From the NCBI RefSeq assembly GCF_007923445.1, contig NZ_VOJI01000004.1, positions 1-64,000 of the forward strand: 64,000 bases of DNA. Reading direction: 5' to 3'. This DNA is from Puniceibacterium confluentis. Lineage in GTDB: Bacteria > Pseudomonadota > Alphaproteobacteria > Rhodobacterales > Rhodobacteraceae. Under the pieces are notes generated by a model. It was given only the letters and a program-made list of their open reading frames with translations, searched no databases and was not told the origin of the DNA. The position numbers and the translations under genes are program-made. Shown one piece after another: positions 46,358-56,075 of this stretch (the stretch's first letter is position 1; every line of letters starts with the position of its first letter).

Positions 46358-47818
46358 CTACATGATTTTGAATGCCGGATCGGCAAGCGCCGGCCCGGCT
46401 TCGGCAACCGGCAGTGCCCGGCCCTTGACGCATTGCTTGATCCCGTGAATCCACTTCTTGGCCCGTTCATTCAGCAGGAAGCTTTTGGTCATCGACCGGC
46501 CACGCGTCACCAGAATGCCGATGTCCGCGCCCTCGTAGCGGTAATCACCCGGACCGAGGATGCGCAGGAAAAACGCCTCGTTCTCGGATTCCACCGCCCG
46601 GCGGTGATAATCGAAGCGGTCATAGACCACGCGCCCGTCTTCGAGCATGCGGTAGATGCCGGTTTCCGGCGCCTCCGTGCAGATGTCGACGTTATCCTCG
46701 GTGTGTTTGATCACCATCTGCGACCAGCTGTCGATCATGTCGGGGTTGGCCCAGCGGGCGTTGAGCTCATCCACGTCCAGGTTGAACTTCTTCTTCGAGA
46801 ATTCCAGCAGGTGGAACAGGAACAGCGGGGCGTCGGCATGGGCAAAGGCAGCGTGGTTGGTCATCGACGACGCGCCGGTGATGCGCGGGTTCAACTCGCC
46901 CAGCCAGAGGTCTCCGGTCTTCTTGTCGATCAGGAAGTCGAGTTCGAAATAACCGCGATAGCCTTCCTTGCGCAGCTGTTCGCCGAATTTGAAGGTAAGA
47001 TCGCGGGCGTGGTTGCGCACCTTGGGCGGAAAGGCGGTCGAGAGGATCTCGTTGCCGCACCAGCCACCCCGATAGGGGGTGAGATCCTTGAAGCCGACAA
47101 GCTCGGTCATCAGCGGGCCGACGATGGTGCCCTCTTTGGTGGCGCAGGCCTCGATCGCGGAACCGCGGCAGTCGATGCGCTTCATGATCTTGATTTCGCC
47201 TTCACCGACGATTTCGCTCTCGTGACGGCGGAAGTCAGCCTCGGACTTGATGAAGAAAGTCGTGTGGCCCGAGTCGCCAAAAGCCGATTGCAGCACAAGA
47301 TCATGGCCGATGCCGGCCTTTTCGGTGATCTCGCGCAGGTGGTCGTAACTTTCGACCTCGGACAGGGTGTTCGGCACCGACGGTACCCCGGCCTTGTTGC
47401 CGATGCGCACGGTTTCGATCTTGTTGTCCATGCTGCTGCGCAGTTTGGCCTTGGGGAACCAGACGTCGGCGCCCAGTTCCTTGGACAGGCGTTCGGTTTC
47501 TTCGTCGAACATCAGGAACACGAAATGCGGCTTGCCACCGCGCCGCTTGATGAAGTCGATGACTTCCTTGTGCTGGAGGAGGTAGTTGTTGATGTCCTCG
47601 ATGCTCTGGAATTCCGCGTGCGGCTGCTCCGAGGGGCAGAACACGTTGGGATGTTTGCCGCCGTAGCAGTCGATGTAGCAGATGTATTTGAAGTTCTTCA
47701 CCCATTCGTCGAGCCCGAGAAGGTTGAAGTTGGTCGCCGAGATGAAATAGATCGGATCCTCGTTGCGGTGAAAGAACCGGCGGATTTCCGAGATGTTGTT
47801 CAGGACTGTTGATGCCAT
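46358..47818 (-). CDS. ATP-grasp ligase, biotin-carboxylase-like
   Basis: A 486-aa ATP-grasp enzyme. The N-terminal domain (FISATNFNLLGLDEWV and so on) precedes DNKIETVRIGNKAGVPSVP (131-149), which marks entry to the ATP-grasp fold. VLQSAFGDSGHTTFF (175-189) is the glycine-rich loop, and FELDFL with GELNPRITGAS (291-316) carries the metal-binding Glu/Asn and Arg. Such ligases join a carboxylate to an amine through an acyl phosphate. There is no biotin-carrier partner nearby, so carboxylation is unlikely. It lies 18 bp after the PLP decarboxylase-like gene and 10 bp before the C45 gene. Substrates unknown. Confidence 0.8.
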   Translation of the reverse strand: MASTVLNNISEIRRFFHRNEDPIYFISATNFNLLGLDEWVKNFKYICYIDCYGGKHPNVFCPSEQPHAEFQSIEDINNYLLQHKEVIDFIKRRGGKPHFVFLMFDEETERLSKELGADVWFPKAKLRSSMDNKIETVRIGNKAGVPSVPNTLSEVESYDHLREITEKAGIGHDLVLQSAFGDSGHTTFFIKSEADFRRHESEIVGEGEIKIMKRIDCRGSAIEACATKEGTIVGPLMTELVGFKDLTPYRGGWCGNEILSTAFPPKVRNHARDLTFKFGEQLRKEGYRGYFELDFLIDKKTGDLWLGELNPRITGASSMTNHAAFAHADAPLFLFHLLEFSKKKFNLDVDELNARWANPDMIDSWSQMVIKHTEDNVDICTEAPETGIYRMLEDGRVVYDRFDYHRRAVESENEAFFLRILGPGDYRYEGADIGILVTRGRSMTKSFLLNERAKKWIHGIKQCVKGRALPVAEAGPALADPAFKIM

Positions 47819-47836
47819 TTTATAGGTTCCTCTCTG

Positions 47837-50575
47837 TTATTCGGCAGCGGTTGACAGCTTGGCGCTGTTCAGTTTGGCAAGGGCGTCGGCGGTAAAGACG
47901 CGCAGACCCAGATCCGGGCGGTAGCCGTGGATCTCGCTGACATCGAGCGCGCGCATGAAGCTGAGGATTTCCTGACTGACCACCTGTCCGGGGACGAGGA
48001 TCGGAAAGCCGGGGGGGTAGGGAATGATGAAGCTGGCCGAAACGATCTCCTGCCCGGCGTCCATCGCCTTTTTCAGCGAACCGTCAAGTTCGAGATAGTC
48101 GCAGTTGGTTTCATCGTAGCTGAGGAAGAACGCCGTGCGGATGTCGCCCTCGCCGGTGACATTGTCGGCGCGGAAGGCATCGTGGAAACGGCTGAAGTCG
48201 GGCAGGGGCGGCAGATCGTGCATGAGGTTGGTGACACGCTTGTTAAAGGCCAGACGTTCCATGCGGCTGGCGTCGTCCAGCAGGTCGTCCAGGCCCTTGG
48301 CGATTTCCACCAGCACTTCGATCAGATAGGCGACCGAGCTGCGCGTGGTGCCGATGTTGGTCATGAACAGGACCGTGTTGCGCGAGGTCTTGTTGATCTG
48401 GATGCCGTATTTGTCCATCAGGATCTGTGTCTTGAAGGTGTCGCCGTCCCAGCCGGTGCCGCCCACGGCCAGGGTGACGCGGGTGGCGTCGAGGACAAAT
48501 TCGTCCTTTTCCCAGCACTCCCACAGATCGGTCCAGCCCTGTTCCGGCTCGTAATAACTCTCGACCCCGGATTCGCGGTGCGCCTCGGGGATCATGTCGC
48601 CGGCGGTCAGCACCTTGAAGTATTTCCGCAGCAGCGGATGGGTCGAGATCGCGCGGCGCATCGACATCGCCGCCTCGATCTGGCGCTGGACAAATTCAAA
48701 GCCTTCGAGCTCGACCTGACGGCGGCCCACGTCGAGAGAGGCGATGATCTGATAGTTGGGCGAGGTCGAGGTGTGGGTCATGTAGGCTTCGTGGAAGCTC
48801 TGCTCGACCTCGCCCTTGAAGTCCTGATCGTTGACGTGGATCATCGACCCCTGCCGCAGAGAGGTCAGCGTCTTGTGGGTCGACTGGGTGCCATAGACCC
48901 GCACCCGGGACGTGGGCGGCGGGATCAGCCGGGTTTTCAGCAGCGTCGCGTCGTCGGCATCCTTGAGCTTGGCCTGCTGCTTTTCATAGGCACTGGCGTG
49001 CTCCGGGCTGCGCAGGCGTTCGCGCAGCACATTGGCCGAATTCATCGCGGTACGGCCGCGGTATGTCGGGTTGAAGCGGGCAAAGGCGAACCACGCCTCG
49101 TCCCAGAGGAAGACCAGGTCGGGCTTGATCGCCAGACATTCCTCCATGATGCGTTCGACGTTGTAGACAATGCCGTCAAAGGTGCAGTTGGTCAGCAGCA
49201 GCATCCGCACCCGGTCCAGCTTGCCCGCTGCCTTGAGGTCCAGAAGCTGTTTCTTGATGTCGTGCAGCGGCACCGCGCCGTACATCGAATATTCGTTCAG
49301 GGGATAACTGTCGAGATAACAGACATTCGCCCCCGCCAGCACCATGCCGTAGTGGTGCGACTTGTGACAGTCACGGTCGACCAGCACGATGTCGTTCGGG
49401 CGCACCAGCGCCTGGACCACGATCTTGTTGCAGGTCGAGGTGCCGTTGGTCGCAAAGAAGGTCTGTTTCGATCCGAAGGCCCGGCTGGCAAGCTCCTGCG
49501 CCTCCTTGATCGGTCCGTGCGGTTCCAGCAGACTGTCGAGCCCCCCCGAGGTGGCGGAGGTTTCGGCGAGAAAGATGTTGGGGCCGTAAAAGGCACCCAT
49601 ATCCTGAATCCAGTGACTGCGGGTGATCGACTTGCCCCGGCTGATCGGCATGGCATGGAAGACGCCGGTCGGCTGCTTGGAGTAGTTCACCAGCGCGGTG
49701 AAAAACGGTGTCTTGTAGCGTGCCTGGACGCCGCGCAGGATATTGAGGTGCAGTTCGACGAAATCTTCCTGGTTGTAGAACACCCGGCGGCAGATTCCGA
49801 GGTCGAGCCCGGCAATGTCCTCGACCGAACGTTCGGTGACCAGATAGGCGTCAAGCTCGGGCCGGAGCTTGGCGATCAGGCGGCAGAGTTCGGGGCCGTA
49901 GTCCTTGGGGCGCAGCGAGTCGATTTCGTCCTGCCGCTCGGCGCTGTCGACGTAGCGTGACAGCAGCGGCATTTCGAGCCTCGATTTCAGAGTCAGCCCC
50001 GGACGCACGACGATGGCCTGAATGTTGTGGTTGAACAGCACCGCGATCAGCGCGTCTTCGAGGCTGGGCACCACCACAGCCTCGTATTGGAACGGATCTT
50101 CGGGGCGGCGCATCCGCGAGACGTTGGATTTCAGCCAGCGTTCCTGGTGTTCATTGACGTCATCGACGATCAGCACTTCGAAATAGGGTTTCGACATGGC
50201 ACGGGCTTCGGGCGACAGCATCGCCTCGTCGTCCTGCTCGTCCTTTTCGGAACTGTCCTTGTCCAGCGGGATATGGCGCCGCCGATACGCCCCCGAGGTC
50301 AGCGCCCGCAACGCGCGGTGCACCGAATAGGCCAGATCCTCATAGTGGCCCGATGTAAACTGGCGGCGCATGTAATCAAAGGCCTGCATGCCGGGGAAGG
50401 CCCAGTACGGCTCGATCACCTCAAGCGAATGCCAGAGATCCTCGACCCGCTTGCGGAGTGCGGTCATCTGGCGTTCGGTGCCGCCCTGGGCCAGCGTGTC
50501 GGTGGCCTCGCGCAGGGCAGCCCACCTGTCTGACCGCAGCTGGACCGCCGAATAGTATTCGTTCACGGATTGCAT
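47837..50575 (-). CDS. Orn/Lys/Arg decarboxylase-like PLP enzyme, long form
   Basis: A 912-aa fold-type I PLP enzyme of the inducible ornithine/lysine/arginine decarboxylase family. Residues 1-125 are an extra N-terminal domain. 130-285 form a receiver-like wing (YFEVLIVDDVNEHQ). The catalytic domain runs from about 290: TNGTSTCNK, DRDCHKSHHYG, WDEAWFAFARF with Asp492 for the PLP nitrogen, and GTQSTHKTL with the PLP Lys568. The Asp-Lys spacing of 76 is about twice that of E. coli CadA as I recall it, so an insert lies between (510-556). The product would be an amine from an amino acid. ATG at 50573-50575 follows GGGAGGAG. Confidence 0.85.
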   Translation of the reverse strand: MQSVNEYYSAVQLRSDRWAALREATDTLAQGGTERQMTALRKRVEDLWHSLEVIEPYWAFPGMQAFDYMRRQFTSGHYEDLAYSVHRALRALTSGAYRRRHIPLDKDSSEKDEQDDEAMLSPEARAMSKPYFEVLIVDDVNEHQERWLKSNVSRMRRPEDPFQYEAVVVPSLEDALIAVLFNHNIQAIVVRPGLTLKSRLEMPLLSRYVDSAERQDEIDSLRPKDYGPELCRLIAKLRPELDAYLVTERSVEDIAGLDLGICRRVFYNQEDFVELHLNILRGVQARYKTPFFTALVNYSKQPTGVFHAMPISRGKSITRSHWIQDMGAFYGPNIFLAETSATSGGLDSLLEPHGPIKEAQELASRAFGSKQTFFATNGTSTCNKIVVQALVRPNDIVLVDRDCHKSHHYGMVLAGANVCYLDSYPLNEYSMYGAVPLHDIKKQLLDLKAAGKLDRVRMLLLTNCTFDGIVYNVERIMEECLAIKPDLVFLWDEAWFAFARFNPTYRGRTAMNSANVLRERLRSPEHASAYEKQQAKLKDADDATLLKTRLIPPPTSRVRVYGTQSTHKTLTSLRQGSMIHVNDQDFKGEVEQSFHEAYMTHTSTSPNYQIIASLDVGRRQVELEGFEFVQRQIEAAMSMRRAISTHPLLRKYFKVLTAGDMIPEAHRESGVESYYEPEQGWTDLWECWEKDEFVLDATRVTLAVGGTGWDGDTFKTQILMDKYGIQINKTSRNTVLFMTNIGTTRSSVAYLIEVLVEIAKGLDDLLDDASRMERLAFNKRVTNLMHDLPPLPDFSRFHDAFRADNVTGEGDIRTAFFLSYDETNCDYLELDGSLKKAMDAGQEIVSASFIIPYPPGFPILVPGQVVSQEILSFMRALDVSEIHGYRPDLGLRVFTADALAKLNSAKLSTAAE

Positions 50576-50648
50576 CGCTTCTCTCCTCCCAATGGCGGAG
50601 ACCACGCGACGCGGTGGGGGGCTGGACTGCCCCCCGTGGCGGGCAGGG

Positions 50649-51605
50649 TCAGCCGCTTGATGTCTTGCCCATGACCGCCTGGAATCCCAGGGGCCGGGTC
50701 GCCGGTGTGTCCGCGTTTTGCGGTACATCCACATGCAGCCCGGCACGGTTGCCCTGCTGCGGCATTTCGAGTGGTCCGAGGGTGTAGAGATACCCGTCCG
50801 AACCGCTGGCCCGGTCATAGACCGGGAAATCGCTGGACCGGTCGCGGAAGGATTTGAGCACCTGGCCCAGCCCCTTCATCCCGGCCTCGCGTTGGCGTCG
50901 CACCACGTCGAGATCGATCTCGATCGGAAACATGTCCTCTTGTCCCGCCGACTGGTGCAGCACCGTCGCACTGGGATCGACGACGATGGATTTGCCCACA
51001 CCTCCGGCACCCAGTCCGTTGACGGCAAATACATAGCACTGGAACTGCGCTGCGGTCGCTCGGGCAATGGCCAGTTCTGCGTCGCGGTCGGTGGTGCCGG
51101 TCAGAACCGGGTTCAACAGCACCTCGGCGCCCATGGACGTAAGCTGGCGCGTGGTTTCCGGGAACCAGATGTCATAGCAGATCGAAAGACCAAAGCGGCC
51201 CACCTGAGGCACGTCGAACACGCAAAACTCGGTGCCTGCGGTGATTCCGGCCTCATAGGGGCGAAACGGGAACATCTTGGCATAACGCGCGACGATGGCA
51301 CCATCCGGGTTGATCACCAGGGCGGTATTGCGGATTGCGCCGTCGATGCTGCGCAGGAACATCGAACCGGGGATCAGCCAGACCCGGTGGCGTGCCGCGG
51401 CGGCACACAGGCGGTCGATCGTCTCGTTCTCTGGCGGCAGCGCGTAGCGATCCAGCGGGCCAAAGGCGGCCAGTTCGGAGAACAGCACCATCTGGGTCCA
51501 GGGGAAACGCGCCATCAGCACGTCGAGCCGGTGGATGAGGCCATCGACGTTGGACTCGGTGGCCTGAACGTACATCTGCACGCCCGCAATTGCGAAAGGG
51601 GTCAT
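50649..51605 (-). CDS. Carbon-nitrogen hydrolase (nitrilase superfamily)
   Basis: A 318-aa amidohydrolase. The Glu-Lys-Cys triad is visible: Glu44 in LFSELAAFG, Lys110 in ARYAKMFPF and Cys143 in SICYDIWFPE. The closing segment YVFAVNGLGAGGVGKS is typical. Relatives hydrolyse N-carbamoylputrescine, omega-amides or other linear amides. The ATG at 51603-51605 follows TGGAG. It is the first gene of a four-gene unit with the decarboxylase-like enzyme (73-bp gap), ATP-grasp ligase and C45 protein, so its amide substrate may be an intermediate of that pathway. Confidence 0.86.
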   Translation of the reverse strand: MTPFAIAGVQMYVQATESNVDGLIHRLDVLMARFPWTQMVLFSELAAFGPLDRYALPPENETIDRLCAAAARHRVWLIPGSMFLRSIDGAIRNTALVINPDGAIVARYAKMFPFRPYEAGITAGTEFCVFDVPQVGRFGLSICYDIWFPETTRQLTSMGAEVLLNPVLTGTTDRDAELAIARATAAQFQCYVFAVNGLGAGGVGKSIVVDPSATVLHQSAGQEDMFPIEIDLDVVRRQREAGMKGLGQVLKSFRDRSSDFPVYDRASGSDGYLYTLGPLEMPQQGNRAGLHVDVPQNADTPATRPLGFQAVMGKTSSG

Positions 51606-51870
51606 CGGAAACAGTCTCCATTGGCGCGGAGACACCTCTTTGGGCGAGTGCCCGGTATGTCCGCTTTCCGCATCACTTAGGCCCAGATGCCTGTGACGGA
51701 AACCGTCGGCGGGCAGATTTGCTGCCAATCAGTCAGAAACTGCCGATATTCCGCTGCGTCAGCCCGCCGGGAGGCGGATTTCGCGAACACTCTCTTCCTC
51801 CAAGGCGCAGGATGTGCCGCCCCTGACACGGATGCTCGGTTGGTTTGGCGCGCGCAACTGTCCACCGGGA

Positions 51871-54639
51871 TCAGGCCGCGGCCCTGCGGCCGACGGCCCG
51901 TGTGTTGCGGCCGCGTTGCAGGAAGACCACCAGTGCCAGCAGCAACAGCGCCGGAATGAACATCAGGTATTTGGACGGAACACTGACCGGCTTGAGCACG
52001 CGCAGCACCTCCTGATCCCAATCAAGCCCGGCGTCAGAGGCGGGCGAGCCAAAGGACACGTCGTCGATGAACATCTTGTCGTCCTCGGTGCGGAACACCA
52101 GCCCGGCGCTTTCAAGCTTCTCCTCACCGGTTGCGCCCTCGCCGATGGGCAGCAATGCGACGAACTGGATCGGATCGCCCAGATCGTTCACCCCGGATAC
52201 CCGCAGGCGCAATTCATCGCCCGGCTGCGTGTCCGCGGCGGCGGCGGCGATCTGTGCCGGTGCCTCTTCGCTGTAGGGCGGAAACACCATGTCCATCCAG
52301 AACCCGGGGCGGAACAGGGTAAAGGCGATCAGCAAAAGGGCGATCGTCTCATAGACCTTGTTCTTCGCCAGAAACCAGCCCTGCGTCGCAGCGGCAAACA
52401 GCAGCATGGCGACGGTGGCGATGACAAAGACAAAGATCCCCTGCGCCCAGTTCACATTCATCAGCAGCAATTCGGTGTTGAAGATGAACAGGAACGGCAG
52501 CGCGGCAGTTCTGAGCGAGTAGAAAAAGGCGATGACGCCGGTCTTGATCGGGTCTCCTCCGGACACGGCGGCGGCGGCAAAGGACGCCAGGCCGACCGGC
52601 GGTGTCACATCCGCCATGATGCCGAAATAGAACACGAACAGGTGCACGGCGATCAGTGGCACGATCAGGCCGTTCTGCTGGCCCAGCGTCACGATGACCG
52701 GGGCCAGCAACGCCGAGACCACGATGTAGTTCGCCGTGGTCGGCAGGCCCATCCCGAGGATCAGAGACAGCACGGCGGTCAGCATCAGGATGGCCATGAT
52801 GTTGCCGCCCGACAGGACTTCGACCACATCGGCCAGGGCCGAGCCGACGCCGGTCTGGCTGACCGCGCCGACGATGATGCCGGCCGTCGCCGTGGCAATG
52901 CCGATGCCGATCATGTTGCGCGCGCCGGTCACGAGGCCGTCGATCAGGTCCATGACCCCGTCCCGGATGTCCGCCGCAAGTCGGCTTTCGCCCCGGAACA
53001 TCTGCATCAGAGGCCGCTGGGTCAGCAGGATGAACACCATGTAGGCCGCCGCCCAGAAGGCCGAGAGGCCGGGTGACAGGCGATCGACCATCAGCGCCCA
53101 GACCAGCACGACAACCGGCAGGATGTAATGCAGCCCCGAGCGGATCGTCGGACCCGGCAGCGGCAGCGCGGTCACCGGCGCGTTCGGGTCGTCCAGCTTC
53201 AGCGGGGCCTCTTTGCTGGCCACCCGCAGCAGCGCGATATAGACCGCGCTGAGCGCGACAAAGATGATGTAGCCTGCGGTCGCGGGAAACACCGTGCGGA
53301 TCCAGCCCATGCCATAATACACCGCAAACGACAGGAAGCAGATCATCGCGACGATGAAGGCGATGCCGATCAGACGCTGTACGATGGGTTTGGGGGTATA
53401 GGCGCGGGGCAGACCCTCCATCCCGGCCTTCAGCGCCTCGAGATGCACGATGTAGACCAGAGCGATGTAAGAGATCACCGCCGGCAGAAACGCGTGTTTC
53501 ACCACGTCGAAATAGGGGATGCCGACGTATTCCACCATGAGAAAGGCCGCGGCCCCCATCACCGGCGGCATGATCTGGCCGTTGACGGAAGAGGCCACCT
53601 CGACCGCGCCGGCCTTTTCGCTGGAAAAGCCCACTTTCTTCATCAGCGGAATGGTGAAGGTGCCGGTGGTCACCACGTTGGCGATGCTTGACCCCGAGAT
53701 CAGCCCGGTCATGGCCGAGGACACGACAGCCGCCTTGGCCGGTCCGCCCTTCATGTGGCCCATCAGCGAAAACGCCACCTGGATGAAGTAGTTGCCCGCT
53801 CCGGCCCGGTCGAGCAGCGAGCCGAACAACACGAAGAGGAACACGAAACTGGTCGAAACCCCGAGGGCGATGCCAAAGACGCCTTCGGTGGTGATCCACT
53901 GATGGTTGACGATTTCACTGAGGTTGTTGCCCTTGTGGGCGATGATGCCGGGCATGTAGGGCCCCAGCACCGTGTACATCAGAAAGACAGAGGCGACGAT
54001 CATCAGCGCCGGACCCAGCGCCCGGCGGGTCGCTTCGAGCAGGATCAGGATGCCGATCACCGATACCACAAAATCCTGGGTGACCGGTGCGCCGACCCGG
54101 CCGGAAATCTCGCGGTAATAGACATAAAGATACAACGCCGTCGCCGCGCCGATCAGCGCCAGAGCCCATTCCCAGAGCGGGATCTTGTTCTTGGGAGAGC
54201 CCAGCACGATGCAGGCGACCAGCCCGATCACCACAACCGGAATCCACCATGTGGACGCGCCATCCTTGGCGCCGATCATGAACAGCGCGCCCAGGATCAC
54301 CGGAATGGCGATGCCGAGGCCGAGCTGAAATTTGGTACGGGTCGCGGGAAAGGCGGCAAACGCCAGAAAGATCGCAAAAGCCAGGTGGATCGAGCGCGCC
54401 TCGGTGTCGTTGAAGACACCGAACCCGACAATGAACGGGATCGGTGAGGCAAACCAGAGCTGGAACAGCGACCAGGCCAGGGCCACCAGCATGAGGAAGG
54501 TGCCGACAGGCCCGGCAACACTGCGTCCACCGGTGTCGGACGAGGCGACAAGTGCGTCAAGCTCGGTCTGGCTCAGGCCGCCGTGGCCCGCTGCTGCGGC
54601 TTCGACGGCGGCTGCCTTCTGCTGATCTTTGTCCGACAT
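51871..54639 (-). CDS. TRAP transporter fused membrane subunit (TAXI type)
   Basis: A 922-aa inner-membrane protein joining the small (4-helix) and large (12-helix) TRAP subunits, the form used with TAXI-type binding proteins. Hydrophobic segments run from residue 40 to 790. Diagnostic stretches include SSAMTGLISGSSIANVVTTG and LGMGLPTTANYIVVSALLAP of the DctM part. The C-terminal 130 residues (GDELRLRVSGVNDLGDP...) form a soluble DUF3394-type domain before a last helix. It drives Na+- or H+-coupled uptake of an organic acid or amino acid. It lies 106 bp after the binding-protein gene. Confidence 0.92.
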   Translation of the reverse strand: MSDKDQQKAAAVEAAAAGHGGLSQTELDALVASSDTGGRSVAGPVGTFLMLVALAWSLFQLWFASPIPFIVGFGVFNDTEARSIHLAFAIFLAFAAFPATRTKFQLGLGIAIPVILGALFMIGAKDGASTWWIPVVVIGLVACIVLGSPKNKIPLWEWALALIGAATALYLYVYYREISGRVGAPVTQDFVVSVIGILILLEATRRALGPALMIVASVFLMYTVLGPYMPGIIAHKGNNLSEIVNHQWITTEGVFGIALGVSTSFVFLFVLFGSLLDRAGAGNYFIQVAFSLMGHMKGGPAKAAVVSSAMTGLISGSSIANVVTTGTFTIPLMKKVGFSSEKAGAVEVASSVNGQIMPPVMGAAAFLMVEYVGIPYFDVVKHAFLPAVISYIALVYIVHLEALKAGMEGLPRAYTPKPIVQRLIGIAFIVAMICFLSFAVYYGMGWIRTVFPATAGYIIFVALSAVYIALLRVASKEAPLKLDDPNAPVTALPLPGPTIRSGLHYILPVVVLVWALMVDRLSPGLSAFWAAAYMVFILLTQRPLMQMFRGESRLAADIRDGVMDLIDGLVTGARNMIGIGIATATAGIIVGAVSQTGVGSALADVVEVLSGGNIMAILMLTAVLSLILGMGLPTTANYIVVSALLAPVIVTLGQQNGLIVPLIAVHLFVFYFGIMADVTPPVGLASFAAAAVSGGDPIKTGVIAFFYSLRTAALPFLFIFNTELLLMNVNWAQGIFVFVIATVAMLLFAAATQGWFLAKNKVYETIALLLIAFTLFRPGFWMDMVFPPYSEEAPAQIAAAAADTQPGDELRLRVSGVNDLGDPIQFVALLPIGEGATGEEKLESAGLVFRTEDDKMFIDDVSFGSPASDAGLDWDQEVLRVLKPVSVPSKYLMFIPALLLLALVVFLQRGRNTRAVGRRAAA

Positions 54640-54745
54640 GTGTGACTATCCCCGTTGGGCTTCGGCCCTTGACCGGGTCATTGCCCGGAAATCGCATTTG
54701 GCGGGGGGGCGGACATGCCGCCACCCCGATCATCAATCGGGCGGA

Positions 54746-55702
54746 TTACATCCAGCCACGTTCCTTGTAGTACTTTTCGGCACCCGGATGCAGCGGTGCC
54801 GACAGGCCGTCGCTGATCATTTCCTCTTCCTTGAGGTTCTCAAAGGCCGGGTGCAGCTTCTTGAAGCGGTCGAAGTTGTCAAAGACCGCTTTCACGACCT
54901 CATAGACCACGTCATCGGGCACATCCGCCGAGGTGACGAACGTCGCCTTGACGCCGAAGGTCTTCACGTCCTCGTCGGATCCCGCGTACATGCCGCCGGG
55001 GATGGTGGCGTAGGCGTAGAACGGATTGTCTGCGACCAGCTTGTCGATGGCTTCGCCCTCGACGGGCACAAGGTTCGCCTCGACGGTCGACACAGCTTCC
55101 TGGATGGACCCGTTCGGGTGGCCGACCGTGTAGACGATCGCGTCGACCTTGTTGTCACCCAGTGCGGCCGCCTGTTCCGCCGGCTTGAGCTCGGAGGCGA
55201 GGGCAAAGTCGCCCATGGTCCAGCCCTTGGCGTCCAGCACGACCTCCATCGTCGCCAGCTGGCCCGAGCCAGGGTTGCCGACGTTGACGCGCTTGCCCTT
55301 GAGTTCATCGAAGGAGTTGATGTTGGCGTCCTTGCGGGCGATCACGGTGAAGGGTTCGGAATGGACAGAGAACACCGCGCGTTCCTTGTCGAACTTGTCG
55401 CCCTCGAACTGCGAGCTTCCGTTGTAGGCATGGTACTGCCAGTCGGACTGGGCCACACCCATGTCCATGTCACCCGCCTTGATGGCGTTGATGTTGGCAA
55501 TGGATCCGCCGGTCGACGGTGCGGTGCACTTGAGGCCGGTCTTGGCGCTGTCACGGTTCACAAGACGGCAGATCGACTGGCCTACAACAAAGTAGACGCC
55601 GGTCTGTCCCCCGGTGCCGATGGTGATGAACCGCTCTTGCGCCATCGCCGAGGTCGAGGCCAGCAGGCCAGCGCTCAGAGCGAGGAATCTTGCGTGTTTC
55701 AT
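54746..55702 (-). CDS. TAXI-family TRAP solute-binding protein
   Basis: A 318-aa periplasmic protein. The signal peptide MKHARFLALSAGLLASTSAMA is cleaved before QERFITIGTGGQTGVYFVVG, the TAXI start motif. STGGSIANINAIKAGDMDMGVAQSD and KRVNVGNPGSGQLATMEVVL are family segments. Several TAXI proteins bind glutamate or related compounds; the ligand here is not clear from sequence. The gap to the membrane subunit gene contains several small hairpins, which may give the binding protein higher expression. It is divergent from an XRE-cupin regulator gene with a 373-bp gap. Confidence 0.92.
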   Translation of the reverse strand: MKHARFLALSAGLLASTSAMAQERFITIGTGGQTGVYFVVGQSICRLVNRDSAKTGLKCTAPSTGGSIANINAIKAGDMDMGVAQSDWQYHAYNGSSQFEGDKFDKERAVFSVHSEPFTVIARKDANINSFDELKGKRVNVGNPGSGQLATMEVVLDAKGWTMGDFALASELKPAEQAAALGDNKVDAIVYTVGHPNGSIQEAVSTVEANLVPVEGEAIDKLVADNPFYAYATIPGGMYAGSDEDVKTFGVKATFVTSADVPDDVVYEVVKAVFDNFDRFKKLHPAFENLKEEEMISDGLSAPLHPGAEKYYKERGWM

Positions 55703-55845
55703 GTAACTCTCCCGTTTGGTTTCATGTTGCCGGGCGGCCTGGCAGGCCGGTCCAGAGGGCGTGTCGCCCGGAGCAGAAGACTAGGGTGCCGCGAACGGGC
55801 GTCCACATGTCTGTGCGTCAAGGCGCCGATGTCGTTTCCGTGCGC

Positions 55846-55864
55846 ATCGTTCCAAGGACGATGA
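55846..55864. promoter_or_regulatory. Inverted repeat in the divergent TAXI/regulator gap
   Basis: CATCGT (55846-55851) and ACGATG (55859-55864) flank a 7-base centre, giving CATCGTTCCAAGGACGATG. It lies in the 373-bp gap between the TAXI operon and the XRE-cupin gene, where a shared operator would be expected. Confidence 0.4.
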
Positions 55865-56019
55865 CGGTCGAATTCCCCGATAGGGCGTTACGCGTCAGTG
55901 TCGTTCCCAGTGCCATCCTGTTGATTCCGGGCACCACTGCCGCAGGAGTCTCGGTAGCGTAGTACCGTTTATTATTTCGATCAAGTCGGTTACGCTTATA
56001 GCAGGCGGTACACATGAAA

Positions 56020-56037
56020 ATTGCATTTTTTTGCAAT
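56020..56037. promoter_or_regulatory. ATTGCA-T6-TGCAAT palindrome upstream of the XRE-cupin gene
   Basis: ATTGCA (56020-56025) and TGCAAT (56032-56037) flank six T residues, within an A/T-rich stretch (55965-56060) 40-55 bp before the regulator's start. It could be an autoregulatory site of the regulator or an operator overlapping its promoter. Confidence 0.45.
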
Positions 56038-56075
56038 AAATTCAGAACGTTAAAATTGCCTTGGGGGGATTCGCC

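Noticed and set aside
46358-47818. Biotin carboxylase function for the ATP-grasp protein
   Set aside because: There is no biotin carrier protein or carboxyltransferase gene nearby, and the neighbours suggest an amide ligase.
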